Below, piece by piece: positions 9,552 to 18,062 of a stretch of 64,000 nt of DNA. Position 1 is the first letter of the stretch. Every line of letters starts with the position of its first letter. The position numbers were made by a program, and so were the translations under genes. This DNA comes from Bradyrhizobium sp. B124 (GTDB lineage: Bacteria; Pseudomonadota; Alphaproteobacteria; Rhizobiales; Xanthobacteraceae), in the NCBI RefSeq assembly GCF_038967635.1, contig NZ_CP152413.1:1736001-1800000 (forward strand), in the 5' to 3' direction. The notes beneath the pieces are model-generated. The model did not search any database. It was not told the DNA's origin and saw nothing but the letters and a program-made list of their open reading frames with translations.

Positions 9552-9600
9552 TGCCTTGGCGCCCCTCCCTCGCGAGCGTCCAGCCGGACGGACCTGATGG

Positions 9601-9638
9601 AACAGGCTTGGCGCAAAATGCCACAAAATTGGCCTGTT
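9601..9638. promoter_or_regulatory. Candidate AraC-regulator operator upstream of alkB
   Basis: AACAGGC (9601-9607) and GCCTGTT (9632-9638) form a perfect inverted repeat enclosing two CAAAAT boxes spaced 10 bp apart (9614, 9624) and the pair TGGC/GCCA. It is about 90 bp before the alkB start and 50 bp before the regulator's start, right for a shared control site. Recognised by symmetry only. Confidence 0.4.
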
Positions 9639-9726
9639 GGGAACTGGCGGCGCAGGCCCGCCTCGCGGCATCCTGAGCCCAATAACGGCGAACGCCGCCT
9701 CGATAAGAGATGCTGGAGGAAATGCG

Positions 9727-10872
9727 ATGATCTTCACGGGCACCAATGCCGCTGGCGAAACGATCACCTACCGGGACGGCAAGCGCTATCTGTGGATGCT
9801 CTCGTTCATCCCGCCGCTGATCCCGCTGTTGTCCTACTGGCTCTTCCTGCGGACGCACAATCCGCTGGTGACGCTGATTCCGTTCGTCTTCATCTTCATC
9901 CTGATCCCGCTGCTCGATGTCCTGTTCGGTGAGGACACCCACAATCCGCCGGCGGAAGTGGTCGCCGCGATGGAGGCCGATCCCTATTATCTGCGGCTGG
10001 CGCGCATCACCGTGGTATTTCCATGGATCAACTACGTCGCCCTGATCGCCTTCTTCGGCACGCAGGAGCTGCCGTGGTGGTCGTATGTCGCTTTGCTGCT
10101 CGGCGTCGGCACCATCAATGGCGGTGCGCTTCTGATCGGGCACGAGCTCGGCCACAAGGCTGATCGGCTTAACATCTTGTTCGGCATGCTCGCCAACTGC
10201 GCGGTGGGCTACGCCCATTTCCGCGTCGAGCATAATCGCGGCCATCACACCTGGGTCGCGACCCCCGAAGATCCCGCCAGCGCGCGATTCGGTGAATCGA
10301 TCTATGCATTTGCCACCCGCGAGCTGCCGGGCGCCTTCAAGCGCGGCTGGCGCAATGAGGCCGAGCGGCTGACCCGGCGCGGCGAGCCGGTCTGGTCGGT
10401 CAACAACGAGATCCTGCAGGGCTTTGCGCTGACGCTCGTCGTCGCGGCGATTCTGATTGCGCTGTTCGGCTGGAAGGTCGCGCCGTTCATCGTCGCGCAT
10501 CATTTCCTCGGCTGGTATGCGCTGACCCAGGCCAATTATGTCGAGCATTACGGATTGCTGCGCGAGAAGCTGCCGAACGGCCGCTACCAGGCGGTCGAGC
10601 CGCGCCACTCCTGGAACACCAACCACATCGTCTCGAACCTGATGACGTTCCATCTGCAACGTCACTCCGATCACCACGCCAACCCGATGCGCCCCTACCA
10701 GTCGCTGCGCGATTTCGACGACATCCCGCGGCTCCCGAACGGCTACACCGGCATGTTCGGCCTGGCTGCGATCCCGCCGCTCTGGTTCCGTGTGATGGAC
10801 CCGAAGACACTGGCGTGGGCCGGCGGCGACAAGAGCAAGCTCAATCTGGGCGACCGGCCGGTGAATGCGTGA
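9727..10872 (+). CDS. alkB: Alkane 1-monooxygenase (AlkB)
   Basis: Integral-membrane di-iron enzyme that hydroxylates medium-chain n-alkanes at the terminal carbon using rubredoxin electrons. 381 residues with about six membrane helices. All signature His boxes are present: HELGHK at 139, EHNRGHH at 168, NYVEHYGL near 270, and LQRHSDHHA near 310. ATG 9727 follows GGAGG; upstream codons in frame are not coding-like. Rubredoxin and rubredoxin reductase genes are not adjacent, so electron partners must be encoded elsewhere. Probably controlled by the divergent AraC regulator. Confidence 0.96.
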   Translation: MIFTGTNAAGETITYRDGKRYLWMLSFIPPLIPLLSYWLFLRTHNPLVTLIPFVFIFILIPLLDVLFGEDTHNPPAEVVAAMEADPYYLRLARITVVFPWINYVALIAFFGTQELPWWSYVALLLGVGTINGGALLIGHELGHKADRLNILFGMLANCAVGYAHFRVEHNRGHHTWVATPEDPASARFGESIYAFATRELPGAFKRGWRNEAERLTRRGEPVWSVNNEILQGFALTLVVAAILIALFGWKVAPFIVAHHFLGWYALTQANYVEHYGLLREKLPNGRYQAVEPRHSWNTNHIVSNLMTFHLQRHSDHHANPMRPYQSLRDFDDIPRLPNGYTGMFGLAAIPPLWFRVMDPKTLAWAGGDKSKLNLGDRPVNA

Positions 10873-10881
10873 TTGCAGGTC

Positions 10882-10909
10882 TTGCCCGGCCTGCGAGCAG
10901 GCCGGGCAA
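10882..10909 (+). terminator. Terminator after alkB
   Basis: A 12-bp perfect stem (TTGCCCGGCCTG / CAGGCCGGGCAA) with a CGAG loop, 9 bp after the alkB stop. It lacks a long T-run but sits where a terminator is expected, between alkB and the convergent methyltransferase relic. Confidence 0.7.
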
Positions 10910-10935
10910 TCGTCGTCAATACAGTCGATGCGCGG

Positions 10936-11473
10936 TCAACGCGAGACGTAGCCTGCAGCCAGCGGCTTGAAGCGATAGACCAGATACGGGGCCTTGTTCT
11001 CGCCCTTGCCGCCGTGGAACATCGCGGCCGCAGAGGCGTCGGAGCACACCAGCAGATGATCCTGCATCGTGCCGCGCAGGCTGTGATCCCCGTCGATGAA
11101 GACGAGGTCGGGGCTTCAGCCGGTCGACATGCGCACCCACCAGCGGTGAAGTCGAATAAGCCTGGAGATAGACCGGCTCGATGCCGGCCTGCTCCTGCAA
11201 CAGATCGAAATAGGTCGAGATGAAGGGCGTCGGCGCGATCGGATCGAGTGCGATCACGGTCTTGAGATCGGCGCCGCTGTTCCTCAGCCACTTCGTAACC
11301 AGGATGAACATGCCGCCCCAGCAGCAGCCGATTTCCATACAGGAGGAAATGCCGGACGCGTTGTGCGCGCGCCAAGCCGGATATGGCGCGAGCGCGCTTC
11401 CCGGGCGGAGAATCTTGCATCCCGCCGCTGACCGCGTCCGTCCACGGCATGTCTTGCGGCCGCCCGCTTTCAC
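10936..11473 (-). pseudogene. Class I SAM methyltransferase, frameshifted
   Basis: The frame with MEIGCCWGGMFILVTKWLR (SAM motif I region), then IALDPIAPTPFISTYFDLLQ and LVGAHVDRLKP, breaks at a run of four Gs (11110-11113). Skipping one base restores DLVFIDGDHSLRGTMQDHLL and a C-terminus ending LAAGYVSR with a stop at 10936. Such proteins belong to the Methyltransf_24 group acting on small molecules or glycans. The part upstream of motif I also looks broken. A single-base error in the G-run could alternatively explain the main frameshift. Confidence 0.65.
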
Positions 11474-11841
11474 CCGCTCGGGATCTTCCGGCGCACGGCC
11501 TCCACGCCGGCATCGGTGACGCGGTACTTCCGCCCCATCTCCGGCAGGATCCAGCCCTTCTCGATCATTCCGGCAATGGTGCTCGGGCCAACACCCGCAG
11601 GAAACGGCCGGCGATGTCGGATGGCGTCGATCGCGACCCGCTCCAGATGGGTGGCGACATGCGAGGGGCGCGCGCGAAACGCCTTGGCCATGATGAGGAC
11701 CGACAGCACCTCGGCGCGCCGGCGCACGGCCGAAGCGCTGCGGGTCAGTTCGTTGCTGATCTCGAGAGCGTTCTTGCCGGCTCTGGCGAGTTCTCTGAGT
11801 TTCTCGTCCTCGTCAGAGCTCCAGCGCCGCACGATCCCCAT
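11470..11841 (-). CDS. Putative DNA-binding protein with SANT/Myb-like helix-turn-helix
   Basis: 123 residues; ATG 11841 chosen because GAGGAG lies 3 nt upstream of it. Residues 5-45 (RRWSSDEDEKLRELARAGKN, ALEISNELTRSASAVRRRAE) form a Myb/SANT-like three-helix unit as in many short rhizobial DNA-binding proteins. The C-terminal part (GPSTIAGMIEKGWILPE, YRVTDAGVEAVRRK) looks like a winged-helix wing plus recognition element. Function unknown. Its stop region overlaps the broken methyltransferase. Confidence 0.6.
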   Translation of the reverse strand: MGIVRRWSSDEDEKLRELARAGKNALEISNELTRSASAVRRRAEVLSVLIMAKAFRARPSHVATHLERVAIDAIRHRRPFPAGVGPSTIAGMIEKGWILPEMGRKYRVTDAGVEAVRRKIPSG

Positions 11842-11977
11842 CTGCTCCTCACCGCCTGGATACCCATCTCGAACCGATGCATACGCAGGCGGCGCTGATT
11901 TGCCATGTGACTTTCGGCACCTCTTGATGTGACGTTGGAGACTGTCGCCATCAACAAGGCCGATCGCGAAAACACTC

Positions 11978-12271
11978 CTAGTGCTTGCTGGGTTCAAGCG
12001 TGATGAGCACGCCGGTCGGTTCGGGCACGTGCGGCCGCAGCGACGTCAGCTCCGGATCGCTCCACTCGGCAAGGCTCACCACCTCGCCGGTCTGCCCCGG
12101 CATGTCGGAGCTCTGGGCAGGTTCGAGGACCTTGAGGCCACTGGTGTCGACGAAGAATGTGTGCTCGCCGAACACGCTGTTCAGCTGCGCCACCGCCGGA
12201 TGATCATCCGGAAGCACCTGAGCGTTAAGTTGCGTCATGGTCTGCTTGACTTGCGTGGAATTGAGCTTCAT
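11978..12271 (-). CDS. Hypothetical 97-residue protein
   Basis: ATG 12271 follows AAGGAAC. Acidic, soluble, no signal peptide. Segments such as LPDDHPAVAQLNSVFGEHTF and LKVLEPAQ show coding character, but no family is recognised. It lies between two other small minus-strand genes with 130-200 bp gaps, so co-transcription is possible but unproven. Confidence 0.6.
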   Translation of the reverse strand: MKLNSTQVKQTMTQLNAQVLPDDHPAVAQLNSVFGEHTFFVDTSGLKVLEPAQSSDMPGQTGEVVSLAEWSDPELTSLRPHVPEPTGVLITLEPSKH

Positions 12272-12474
12272 CCGCTGTTCCTTCTTTGTTGGTTCCGGCC
12301 TTGGATGTTTCCCTGGCTGGTTCCTCCCCGCCCGCACCCCTCGCCGGGGGCTTCGAAGTCTCGAACCGATCAGGCAACGAAACGTTCCGCAGACGCGACG
12401 CATTGACCGCGTGCGCGCGGGTTCCAGATCCATCGCTATGTGACGCGTGGCACGACGCTGGGCGTGCCCACTCT

Positions 12475-12903
12475 CTACGTGGCGGAAGGCTTCTTCCTGG
12501 CGAGCCCTTCCAGATGCACGCGGCGCGCAGCGGTCTTGCGTGCGCGCGCCCTGGTGCGGCAGGCCCGGCAGCGCACGGCCTTGGTGAACACGTCGCCCTT
12601 GGCGGTCTCGTACCACCATTTCTGCTGCAACGGCGTCCACACCTCGGCAACGCCGCAATCCTTGCAGACGAACGGCTCGGGCCGATAGGTTCCGCGTTCG
12701 ACGAAATCTGGAGTCGAATAGCTGTTCGAGGGCGCGAGCTGGCTCGTGACCACCGCAACCTCGTCGCGCGCCAGCGCGATCTTGTAGTCGCGCAGGCGCT
12801 GCCGTTCGGCGGCGCGTTGCGCCAGCGTGCGACGCCATTCCTCAGCCTTGCGCTGTTTGGCTTCGATCTCGCCCCGCGTCTGCTTGCTGCGCTTCACGCC
12901 CAT
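12475..12903 (-). CDS. Zinc-ribbon protein
   Basis: 142 residues from ATG 12903. A basic, charged N-terminal half (KQTRGEIEAKQRKAEEWRRT) suggests a helix binding nucleic acid. The C-terminal half carries FVCKDCGVAEVWTPLQQKWW then VRCRACRTRARARK: two CxxC pairs about 30 residues apart, the probable zinc-ribbon domain found in small alphaproteobacterial proteins. Role unknown; zinc binding is inferred from the cysteines. Start uncertain because no strong ribosome-binding site was seen. Confidence 0.65.
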   Translation of the reverse strand: MGVKRSKQTRGEIEAKQRKAEEWRRTLAQRAAERQRLRDYKIALARDEVAVVTSQLAPSNSYSTPDFVERGTYRPEPFVCKDCGVAEVWTPLQQKWWYETAKGDVFTKAVRCRACRTRARARKTAARRVHLEGLARKKPSAT

Positions 12904-13048
12904 ACCATCCGGCTTGCACCGTATCGACGAACTTGCCGCCCGGCAGCCCGGCCACATCAGGACGATGTCACTGACAGGCTGCAGGTCAGCGCAGGCTTGC
13001 CATGGTAGCCGCAGCAGTGCCGGGCGGCCAGATTGATCCGGGCGGAGG

Positions 13049-13501
13049 TTAAGTCTGCCCCTGCTCCGCCGGCCGCATGCGGATCAGTGCATCGAGAACC
13101 AGGACAAGTACGGGACGCTGCTCGTCGTTGACGAGCTCGGTCTTGAAAATCACGACGGCGTCGCGTCGCTCCGGCCTGATGGTGATTTTCTGGATCCGGG
13201 ATTGGCCGGTGAGCGTGGCGCCCGGGCGGACCGGGCTCGGCAAGCGGATCTCGAAGCTCCGCCCGACGATGCCCGCCACCTTGGTCCAGATCGCCTCCAC
13301 GACGAGCCGTTGATAGATCGCGATGGTATTGAAGCCGCTTGCGATCAGGCCGCCGAACGGGCCCGCCGCGGCCGCGACGGGATCGGTATGGATCGGCACC
13401 GGATCATATTTCCCGGCGAACTCCAGGATCTCGGCTTCGCCGATCGTGTAGGTGCCGAGCTAGAATGTCGGGCCTTCGGTGAGATCTTCCGCATACAGCA
13501 T
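13049..13501 (-). pseudogene. MaoC-like dehydratase with amber codon 14
   Basis: From ATG 13501 the frame reads MLYAEDLTEGPTF, then TAG (13462-13460), then LGTYTIGEAEILEFAGKYDP and a full hot-dog-fold MaoC domain to the stop at 13049. Seen: YDPVPIHTDP (catalytic Asp/His of the R-hydratase motif), FGGLIASGF, and PVRPGATL. Everything except the TAG is intact; 150 codons is the normal family length. A restart at GTG 13399 would lose the first strand and half the active-site motif. The usual residue at the TAG is Glu or Gln, one base away. Confidence 0.75.
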
Positions 13502-13651
13502 CGCGCGTCTCCGTCTGTCGCGCGACGATAGACCAATGCTGCGGGCTTTCCATTACCTCCGACGTCAAGAACTTCGCGCGCAGGTCTCCGGGCGCGAGGC
13601 AGCGACGCGAGCCGCACCCGCCGCCCGCGTCTTGCTGCAAGCATACCGCTG

Positions 13652-14515
13652 CTATTGCAGCCGGGCCGCCCTCGCCTTTGCCGCCTTCACCGTGTTCTCC
13701 ATCAGGCAGGCGATTGTCATCGGGCCAACGCCGCGCGGCACCGGCGTGATCGCGCCGGCGACCTGCACCGCTTCGTCGAAGGAGACGTCGCCGCACACCG
13801 CGTAGCCGCCGTCCGGCTTCTCGACGCGCGTGGTGCCGACGTCGATGACGATGGCCTGCGGCTTGATCCAGTCGCCGCGCACAAGGCCAGCCTTCCCCAC
13901 CGCGCTGACCAGGATATCGGCCTGACGGCAGATCTTGCTGATGCCGCGGGTGTGGATGTGGGTTTGCGTCACGGTCGCCTGCTCCTGCAGCAACAGCGCG
14001 GCCATCGGCTTGCCCACAATGTTGGAGCTGCCGATCACCACGGCATGAGCGCCGGTGAGATCTGGCCGGATCGACTTGATCAGCCGGAGACAGCCGAGCG
14101 GCGTGCACGGCACCAAGGCATCGTCGCCGTGAAACAGCCGGCCTGCGTTCAGCGCGTGCAAGCCGTCGACATCCTTGGCAGGATCGACCGCCGCCATCAC
14201 GCGCAAGGCGTCGATGTGCGCCGGCAGCGGCAGCTGGATCAGGATGCCGTCGATATCGTCACGTGCGTTGAGCGCGTCGATCCTGGCGAGCAGATCGGCC
14301 TCGCTGGCGTCATCCGGCAGGCGTTCGACCTCGCCGCGCAGGCCAAGCCGCTCGGCCATCCTGACCTTGCTCTGTACGTAAATTTGGCTCGCCGGGTCAC
14401 AGCCAACCAGCACGACCGTAAGCCCGGGCGCGCGGGGCAGCCGGTCCAGTTCGCTCGCAACCTTGTCGATGACAATTTGGGCATGTGCATGCCCATCAAG
14501 AATGTTCGCCGTCAT
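13652..14515 (-). CDS. folD: Methylene-THF dehydrogenase/methenyl-THF cyclohydrolase FolD
   Basis: Bifunctional folate enzyme of one-carbon metabolism, 287 residues. Visible: Y46 and K50 of the YxxxK catalytic pair, the QLPLPAHID loop, DPAKDVDGLH, PCTPLG, and the NADP-binding IGSSNIVGKP. GGAGGTGCC precedes the ATG. In the C-terminal folate motif it has PVPRGVGPMT, where nearly all family members have PVPGGVGPMT; this Gly-to-Arg change is unusual. Bradyrhizobium usually has another folD, so this may be a diverged paralogue (inference). Confidence 0.92.
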   Translation of the reverse strand: MTANILDGHAHAQIVIDKVASELDRLPRAPGLTVVLVGCDPASQIYVQSKVRMAERLGLRGEVERLPDDASEADLLARIDALNARDDIDGILIQLPLPAHIDALRVMAAVDPAKDVDGLHALNAGRLFHGDDALVPCTPLGCLRLIKSIRPDLTGAHAVVIGSSNIVGKPMAALLLQEQATVTQTHIHTRGISKICRQADILVSAVGKAGLVRGDWIKPQAIVIDVGTTRVEKPDGGYAVCGDVSFDEAVQVAGAITPVPRGVGPMTIACLMENTVKAAKARAARLQ

Positions 14516-14827
14516 GGCACCTCCGTTTCGAAGCGGTGCCCAGGCGCGCGGCGTTCAGTCTCTGCGCTCCCCGATGGTGGTCCATCCAAGCGCCAGTCGC
14601 GCAGATGGCGTCCTCATAGCCGCCCGGCCCGGCAAACGCAAATCACGCACGCTTGCGGCCGACCCGGCGACGAATTGCCCCTGTTTTTGCCAGTGGATCG
14701 GTGCCGGGCGGGGCCCCTCCGGGGGTAGGATTCGGGCAGAACTTGCGATAAGCCTCGGCGCTTGCCGGGCTTTTCCGATCCCCGGCGCCATCCTTCCGGT
14801 CATCACGCCACTTCGGACATTTTCACC
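14516..14827. other. Intergenic, folD to CYD-motif gene
   Basis: 312 bp between the divergent folD and 14828 genes; it should hold both promoters. No operator, hairpin or coding signature was recognised. Confidence 0.4.
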
Positions 14828-15244
14828 ATGAGACATATCATCCTCGCGCTGGCGCTCCTCTGCCCGGCTGCCGCGCTTGCTCAAGGCACCGCTCCAGCCA
14901 CCACCCCACCCCCCGCCGCCGACAAGCCGGCGGCGGCCGCGCAGCCGATGGTCGGCGACAAGCCGCTGGTCCAGGTCGGCAAGAAATCGGCGGCCAAGAA
15001 GGGCGAGAAGGCCGCAGCACCCGGCAAGCCGCAATCGGTCGCGCAGAAGCTCCAGGCCTGCCAGGACATCGACGACGCCACCAAGGAGCGGCTGATGTGC
15101 TACGACGAGATCTTCAAGCCGCAGCCCAAGCCGAAGGCCGCCCCTGCCAAGGGCGTCGCCGAATGCCGGTTCGTCAAGGAAGAGGACGAGCGGCTGACCT
15201 GTTACAACGGCTTCGCCGACAAGATTCCGCGCCTGCCGCGCTAA
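14828..15244 (+). CDS. Exported hypothetical protein with paired C..DxxxRLxCYD motifs
   Basis: 138 residues. MRHIILALALLCPAAALAQ is a clear signal peptide cut after ALA. A low-complexity Ala/Pro/Lys linker (about 20-75) follows, then two copies of a Cys motif: CQDIDDATKERLMCYDEIF and CRFVKEEDERLTCYNGF. The CxxxxDxxxRLxCYD pattern occurs in periplasmic proteins, including some type VI secretion accessory proteins, but alone it does not give a function. Two disulfides are likely. Start ATG 14828 fits the signal peptide. Confidence 0.7.
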   Translation: MRHIILALALLCPAAALAQGTAPATTPPPAADKPAAAAQPMVGDKPLVQVGKKSAAKKGEKAAAPGKPQSVAQKLQACQDIDDATKERLMCYDEIFKPQPKPKAAPAKGVAECRFVKEEDERLTCYNGFADKIPRLPR

Positions 15245-15313
15245 CCGGTTCCGGCCACCCGGGGCGCCTTCCCGCAACCGGTTTTACCTGGCTGACATCG
15301 CGGACATGAAAAT

Positions 15314-15337
15314 GCCGCCGCAAGCGTTTGCGGCGGC
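15314..15337 (-). terminator. Terminator of the 15369-15887 gene
   Basis: A 10-bp perfect stem (GCCGCCGCAA / TTGCGGCGGC) with a 4-nt loop, followed on the minus strand by ATTTTC. It lies 31 bp past the stop codon of the minus-strand gene and also faces the end of the plus-strand gene at 15244. Confidence 0.75.
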
Positions 15338-15368
15338 TTATCGATTGCCGGTTGCCGCGTGTCCCTGC

Positions 15369-15887
15369 CTACCAGGTACCGAAGCCGCCGAAGAAGCCCA
15401 TGCGTGGCTGCTGTTGCGCGACACGGTAGGGCTGATACATGCCGGGCTGGGCCAGCCGCATCGGCTGCTGGGAATGGGTATGGCTGCGCGCAATCTTGCG
15501 CTTCTTCGGCGCCTGCACCGGCTGCTCGGCCGGCTTCGCCTCGGCCACGACCGGCCCCTTGCGCGCGTCAGCCTTCTCCGGCGGAATGAACTGGGCGAAC
15601 GTGTCACGGACGCGGGCCTGCGCCGACGCATCGCTGGCAGCCGCCGGGGTCGCTGCGGCAACCGCGTTCACCTGCGACGGAACGATGGTCGGCAGGTTGG
15701 TGTCGTACACCACCCGCTCCGGCAGTTTCTGGGTCGACTTGATGCGTACCATGGTCTTGTTGTCGACGCCGGGCGACGACAGACCCTGGCTGGCGACCAC
15801 AGCCTCCTGCGGTACGATGGCATTGACGACGAAGAGCAGCGCGAGCAGCACGCCACCAACGAAAAGGAAATAACGCGCCACAGGCAT
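15369..15887 (-). CDS. Hypothetical membrane-anchored protein
   Basis: 172 residues; ATG 15887 has GGAGC 8 nt upstream. One N-terminal helix (RYFLFVGGVLLALLFVVNAI) acts as anchor or signal. The soluble remainder includes NKTMVRIKSTQKLPERVVYD, an Ala-rich linker and a basic Gln/Arg/Gly-rich tail (MYQPYRVAQQQPRMGFFGGF). Similar short anchored proteins are common in Bradyrhizobium, function unknown. Monocistronic, judging from its own terminator. Confidence 0.6.
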   Translation of the reverse strand: MPVARYFLFVGGVLLALLFVVNAIVPQEAVVASQGLSSPGVDNKTMVRIKSTQKLPERVVYDTNLPTIVPSQVNAVAAATPAAASDASAQARVRDTFAQFIPPEKADARKGPVVAEAKPAEQPVQAPKKRKIARSHTHSQQPMRLAQPGMYQPYRVAQQQPRMGFFGGFGTW

Positions 15888-16102
15888 TTTGGTAGCTCCC
15901 CCCGCGCTACGGGCGCGGTTCAACTCGACGCGACGACATCTGTCATCGCGCAACGAATTCATCGTCTGCGCATGATCACCCGGACAAACGCCATCGCGCT
16001 CCCGGGTCGTTCTCTAACGGTCGGCTTATTAGTTAGTTCCTGCCTGGCCGTTACGGTTCACCCGGCAAGTCAATTTGCGGTCACTTTTTCGGGATGCAGG
16101 GT

Positions 16103-16726
16103 TTAGGCGCGGCTGGCGGTCACGACAGTGCATTTCGCCTTGTTTGCGTTAACGTTTACGAACCCGATCAGCATCCGCGGGTAGGTCTTGCGGCTTTTCA
16201 TGGCGATGGTGTCCGGGATCAGCCGCTTGCGTTCGGTCACGGGACTGCCGTCGCCCCGGATGAAGGCGCAGGCGATCTCGATGTCCTTCACCGCGAAATC
16301 ATTGGCATTGCGCAGCGTCAGGGTGACCAGCACCTTCGAACCCAGCCCGCCACGCTGCCAGGATTGCGAGGCGATCCGCAGCCTGTCCAGCGGCGATCCT
16401 TCGGTACCCGGCCCGGACGCTTTGGCCGCCTCGGCCTGCTGCGCGGCGGTGGCCACGCCGACCGTGGCCAGCTCACCTGCCGGTGCGGCTGGCGCATCCT
16501 TTGCAGCTTGATTTGTGATTTGGCCGGGCTGCGCCCCGGTCGATGCATCCTGCACGGAAGACACCGGCCTGACATCCCGGTCTTCGGCATCGCTCGGCTC
16601 GGGAAGCATGAACCACGCCGCAATTCCGGCGACCGCGATCACCGACAGCAGCAGGCTGGCGTAAAAGCCGCCACCGCCAAGACGTCCGGCGGCAACCCTT
16701 CGAAACGACGCCAAGCCGATCCGCAT
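16103..16726 (-). CDS. Hypothetical membrane-anchored protein
   Basis: 207 residues from ATG 16726, which has GAGGG upstream. A single helix near residues 20-42 (FYASLLLSVIAVAGIAAWFM) is followed by a disordered Ala/Gly/Pro-rich segment and a C-terminal beta-rich domain (VLVTLTLRNANDFAVKDIEI, ACAFIRGDGSPV, YPRMLIGFVNVNANKAKCTV) that resembles the immunoglobulin-like FxLYD/late-embryogenesis type fold. It would sit outside the inner membrane. Function unknown. Confidence 0.6.
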   Translation of the reverse strand: MRIGLASFRRVAAGRLGGGGFYASLLLSVIAVAGIAAWFMLPEPSDAEDRDVRPVSSVQDASTGAQPGQITNQAAKDAPAAPAGELATVGVATAAQQAEAAKASGPGTEGSPLDRLRIASQSWQRGGLGSKVLVTLTLRNANDFAVKDIEIACAFIRGDGSPVTERKRLIPDTIAMKSRKTYPRMLIGFVNVNANKAKCTVVTASRA

Positions 16727-16994
16727 CGTCGTGCCCTCACCCTCGACGCCCGATCGAGCCGCCACCCAGTATAGAAGCCGCAGGCATCGCAGCATGCGGC
16801 ATCCGGGACGGCCGCAGGTCGAGCGGCCACGCGAGAACAATCACCGACGGCCGGAATGGTTTCATTCCGGGACGACAATCTTGCGGCTGGCATCACGGAG
16901 GGATGGTATCCCAACGGACCGATCGCTAGATTTGCGCAGCCCGAGAGCGAGTGCCGCACCCCCAAGAGCGCGCGAGAACAACAAGGAGACCGCA

Positions 16995-17378
16995 ATGCCT
17001 GTCGTCACCTGGGACCACGTCCATCTGCGCAGTCCCGATCCCGAGGCCACCGCGACCTGGCTACGCGACATTCTGGGCGGCGAGATCATCCGCGGCCCCG
17101 GCCGCATCGACGTCCAGCTCGGCGGCGCCAAGGTGTTCATCGCGGAGGTGACGCAAGGCGACGGCGTCAACGCCCCGCCGGTGACGCCGTATCAGGGGCT
17201 CGATCATTTCGGCCTGACCGTGAAGGACATCGACGCGGTCGCGGCCGAGATCAAGGCCAAAGGCGTCGAGTTCACCAAGGAGCCGACCACGATCCGCCCC
17301 GGCGTGCGGATCTGCTTCATCCGCGGCCCGCAGGGCATCTCGATCGAGCTGCTCGAGCGCGACCAGAAATACGTGTGA
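16995..17378 (+). CDS. VOC-family (glyoxalase-like) protein
   Basis: 127 residues, one vicinal-oxygen-chelate domain made of two beta-alpha-beta-beta-beta units. Metal-ligand candidates: His8 or His10 in WDHVHLRSPDPEAT, H71 in GLDHFGLTV, and the C-terminal Glu in GISIELLER. The reaction is unknown; family members are lyases, dioxygenases or binding proteins. Start ATG 16995 follows AAGGAG. Monocistronic, convergent with the exported protein gene at 17394. Confidence 0.85.
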   Translation: MPVVTWDHVHLRSPDPEATATWLRDILGGEIIRGPGRIDVQLGGAKVFIAEVTQGDGVNAPPVTPYQGLDHFGLTVKDIDAVAAEIKAKGVEFTKEPTTIRPGVRICFIRGPQGISIELLERDQKYV

Positions 17379-17393
17379 GCGACGACCGATCCG

Positions 17394-17825
17394 CTACGTC
17401 ATGCTGCCGGGCATGAAGCAGCGGATCGTCACGCCCATGTAGCTCTTGATCGGCCAGACCATGGCGCGGCCGACCCGGTTGGGCTCGGTGACCACAGCCT
17501 CGTCGGGGACGTCGACCCAGGCTCCGTCGAGACGCACGCGGTAGTGCCCGTCCTTCGATTCCCAATCGACGTCGCTGACCGCGCTGCCGTCGGCATCCGA
17601 GCAGCACGGGCCCTTGCCACTACGCAGCCCGTCGAACCATTCCTTGAGCGGCGAATTGGCGTAACGGCCGTCGGGATCGCGCGCCCGCGCGATTTGCACC
17701 GCTGCCGCCAACACCAGCATCATCAGCCCGAGAGACACCATCACACGGCCCACACGATGGACCCAAGTTCCATTGGCATTGCGAGGACGCGCCAATCGGC
17801 CGCCCGAATCAATCCAGTCCGACAT
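17394..17825 (-). CDS. Exported or membrane-anchored hypothetical protein
   Basis: 143 residues from ATG 17825; an inner start at MVSLGLMMLVLAAAVQIARA would give a standard signal peptide and is also plausible. The mature part (RYANSPLKEWFDGLRSGKG, PCCSDADGSAVSDVDW, VWPIKSYMGVTIRCFMPGSM) has a CC pair and a lone Cys, and belongs to a hypothetical family frequent in Bradyrhizobium and Rhodopseudomonas. Probably periplasmic. No function known. Confidence 0.65.
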   Translation of the reverse strand: MSDWIDSGGRLARPRNANGTWVHRVGRVMVSLGLMMLVLAAAVQIARARDPDGRYANSPLKEWFDGLRSGKGPCCSDADGSAVSDVDWESKDGHYRVRLDGAWVDVPDEAVVTEPNRVGRAMVWPIKSYMGVTIRCFMPGSMT

Positions 17826-18062
17826 GTGTTCGCTCCAGCACTCACCGGCCAGTGCAACCAGAGCTATGCATTTCGCGGGCCAGTTCGATTCGCGCGCACG
17901 GTCCGCTGTCATCGCGCCGTCACACCGCCTGGCAGGAACCGAGGGTTCACGGCCACTCCGGACCCCCCGGAATCAACCTGCCGCATTGCACGAGGTTGCT
18001 CGCTTTGGCATAAAAAACCAATCCGGATTGCTGCGGGCGCGGCAGCCGGTAAATGGGACAAT

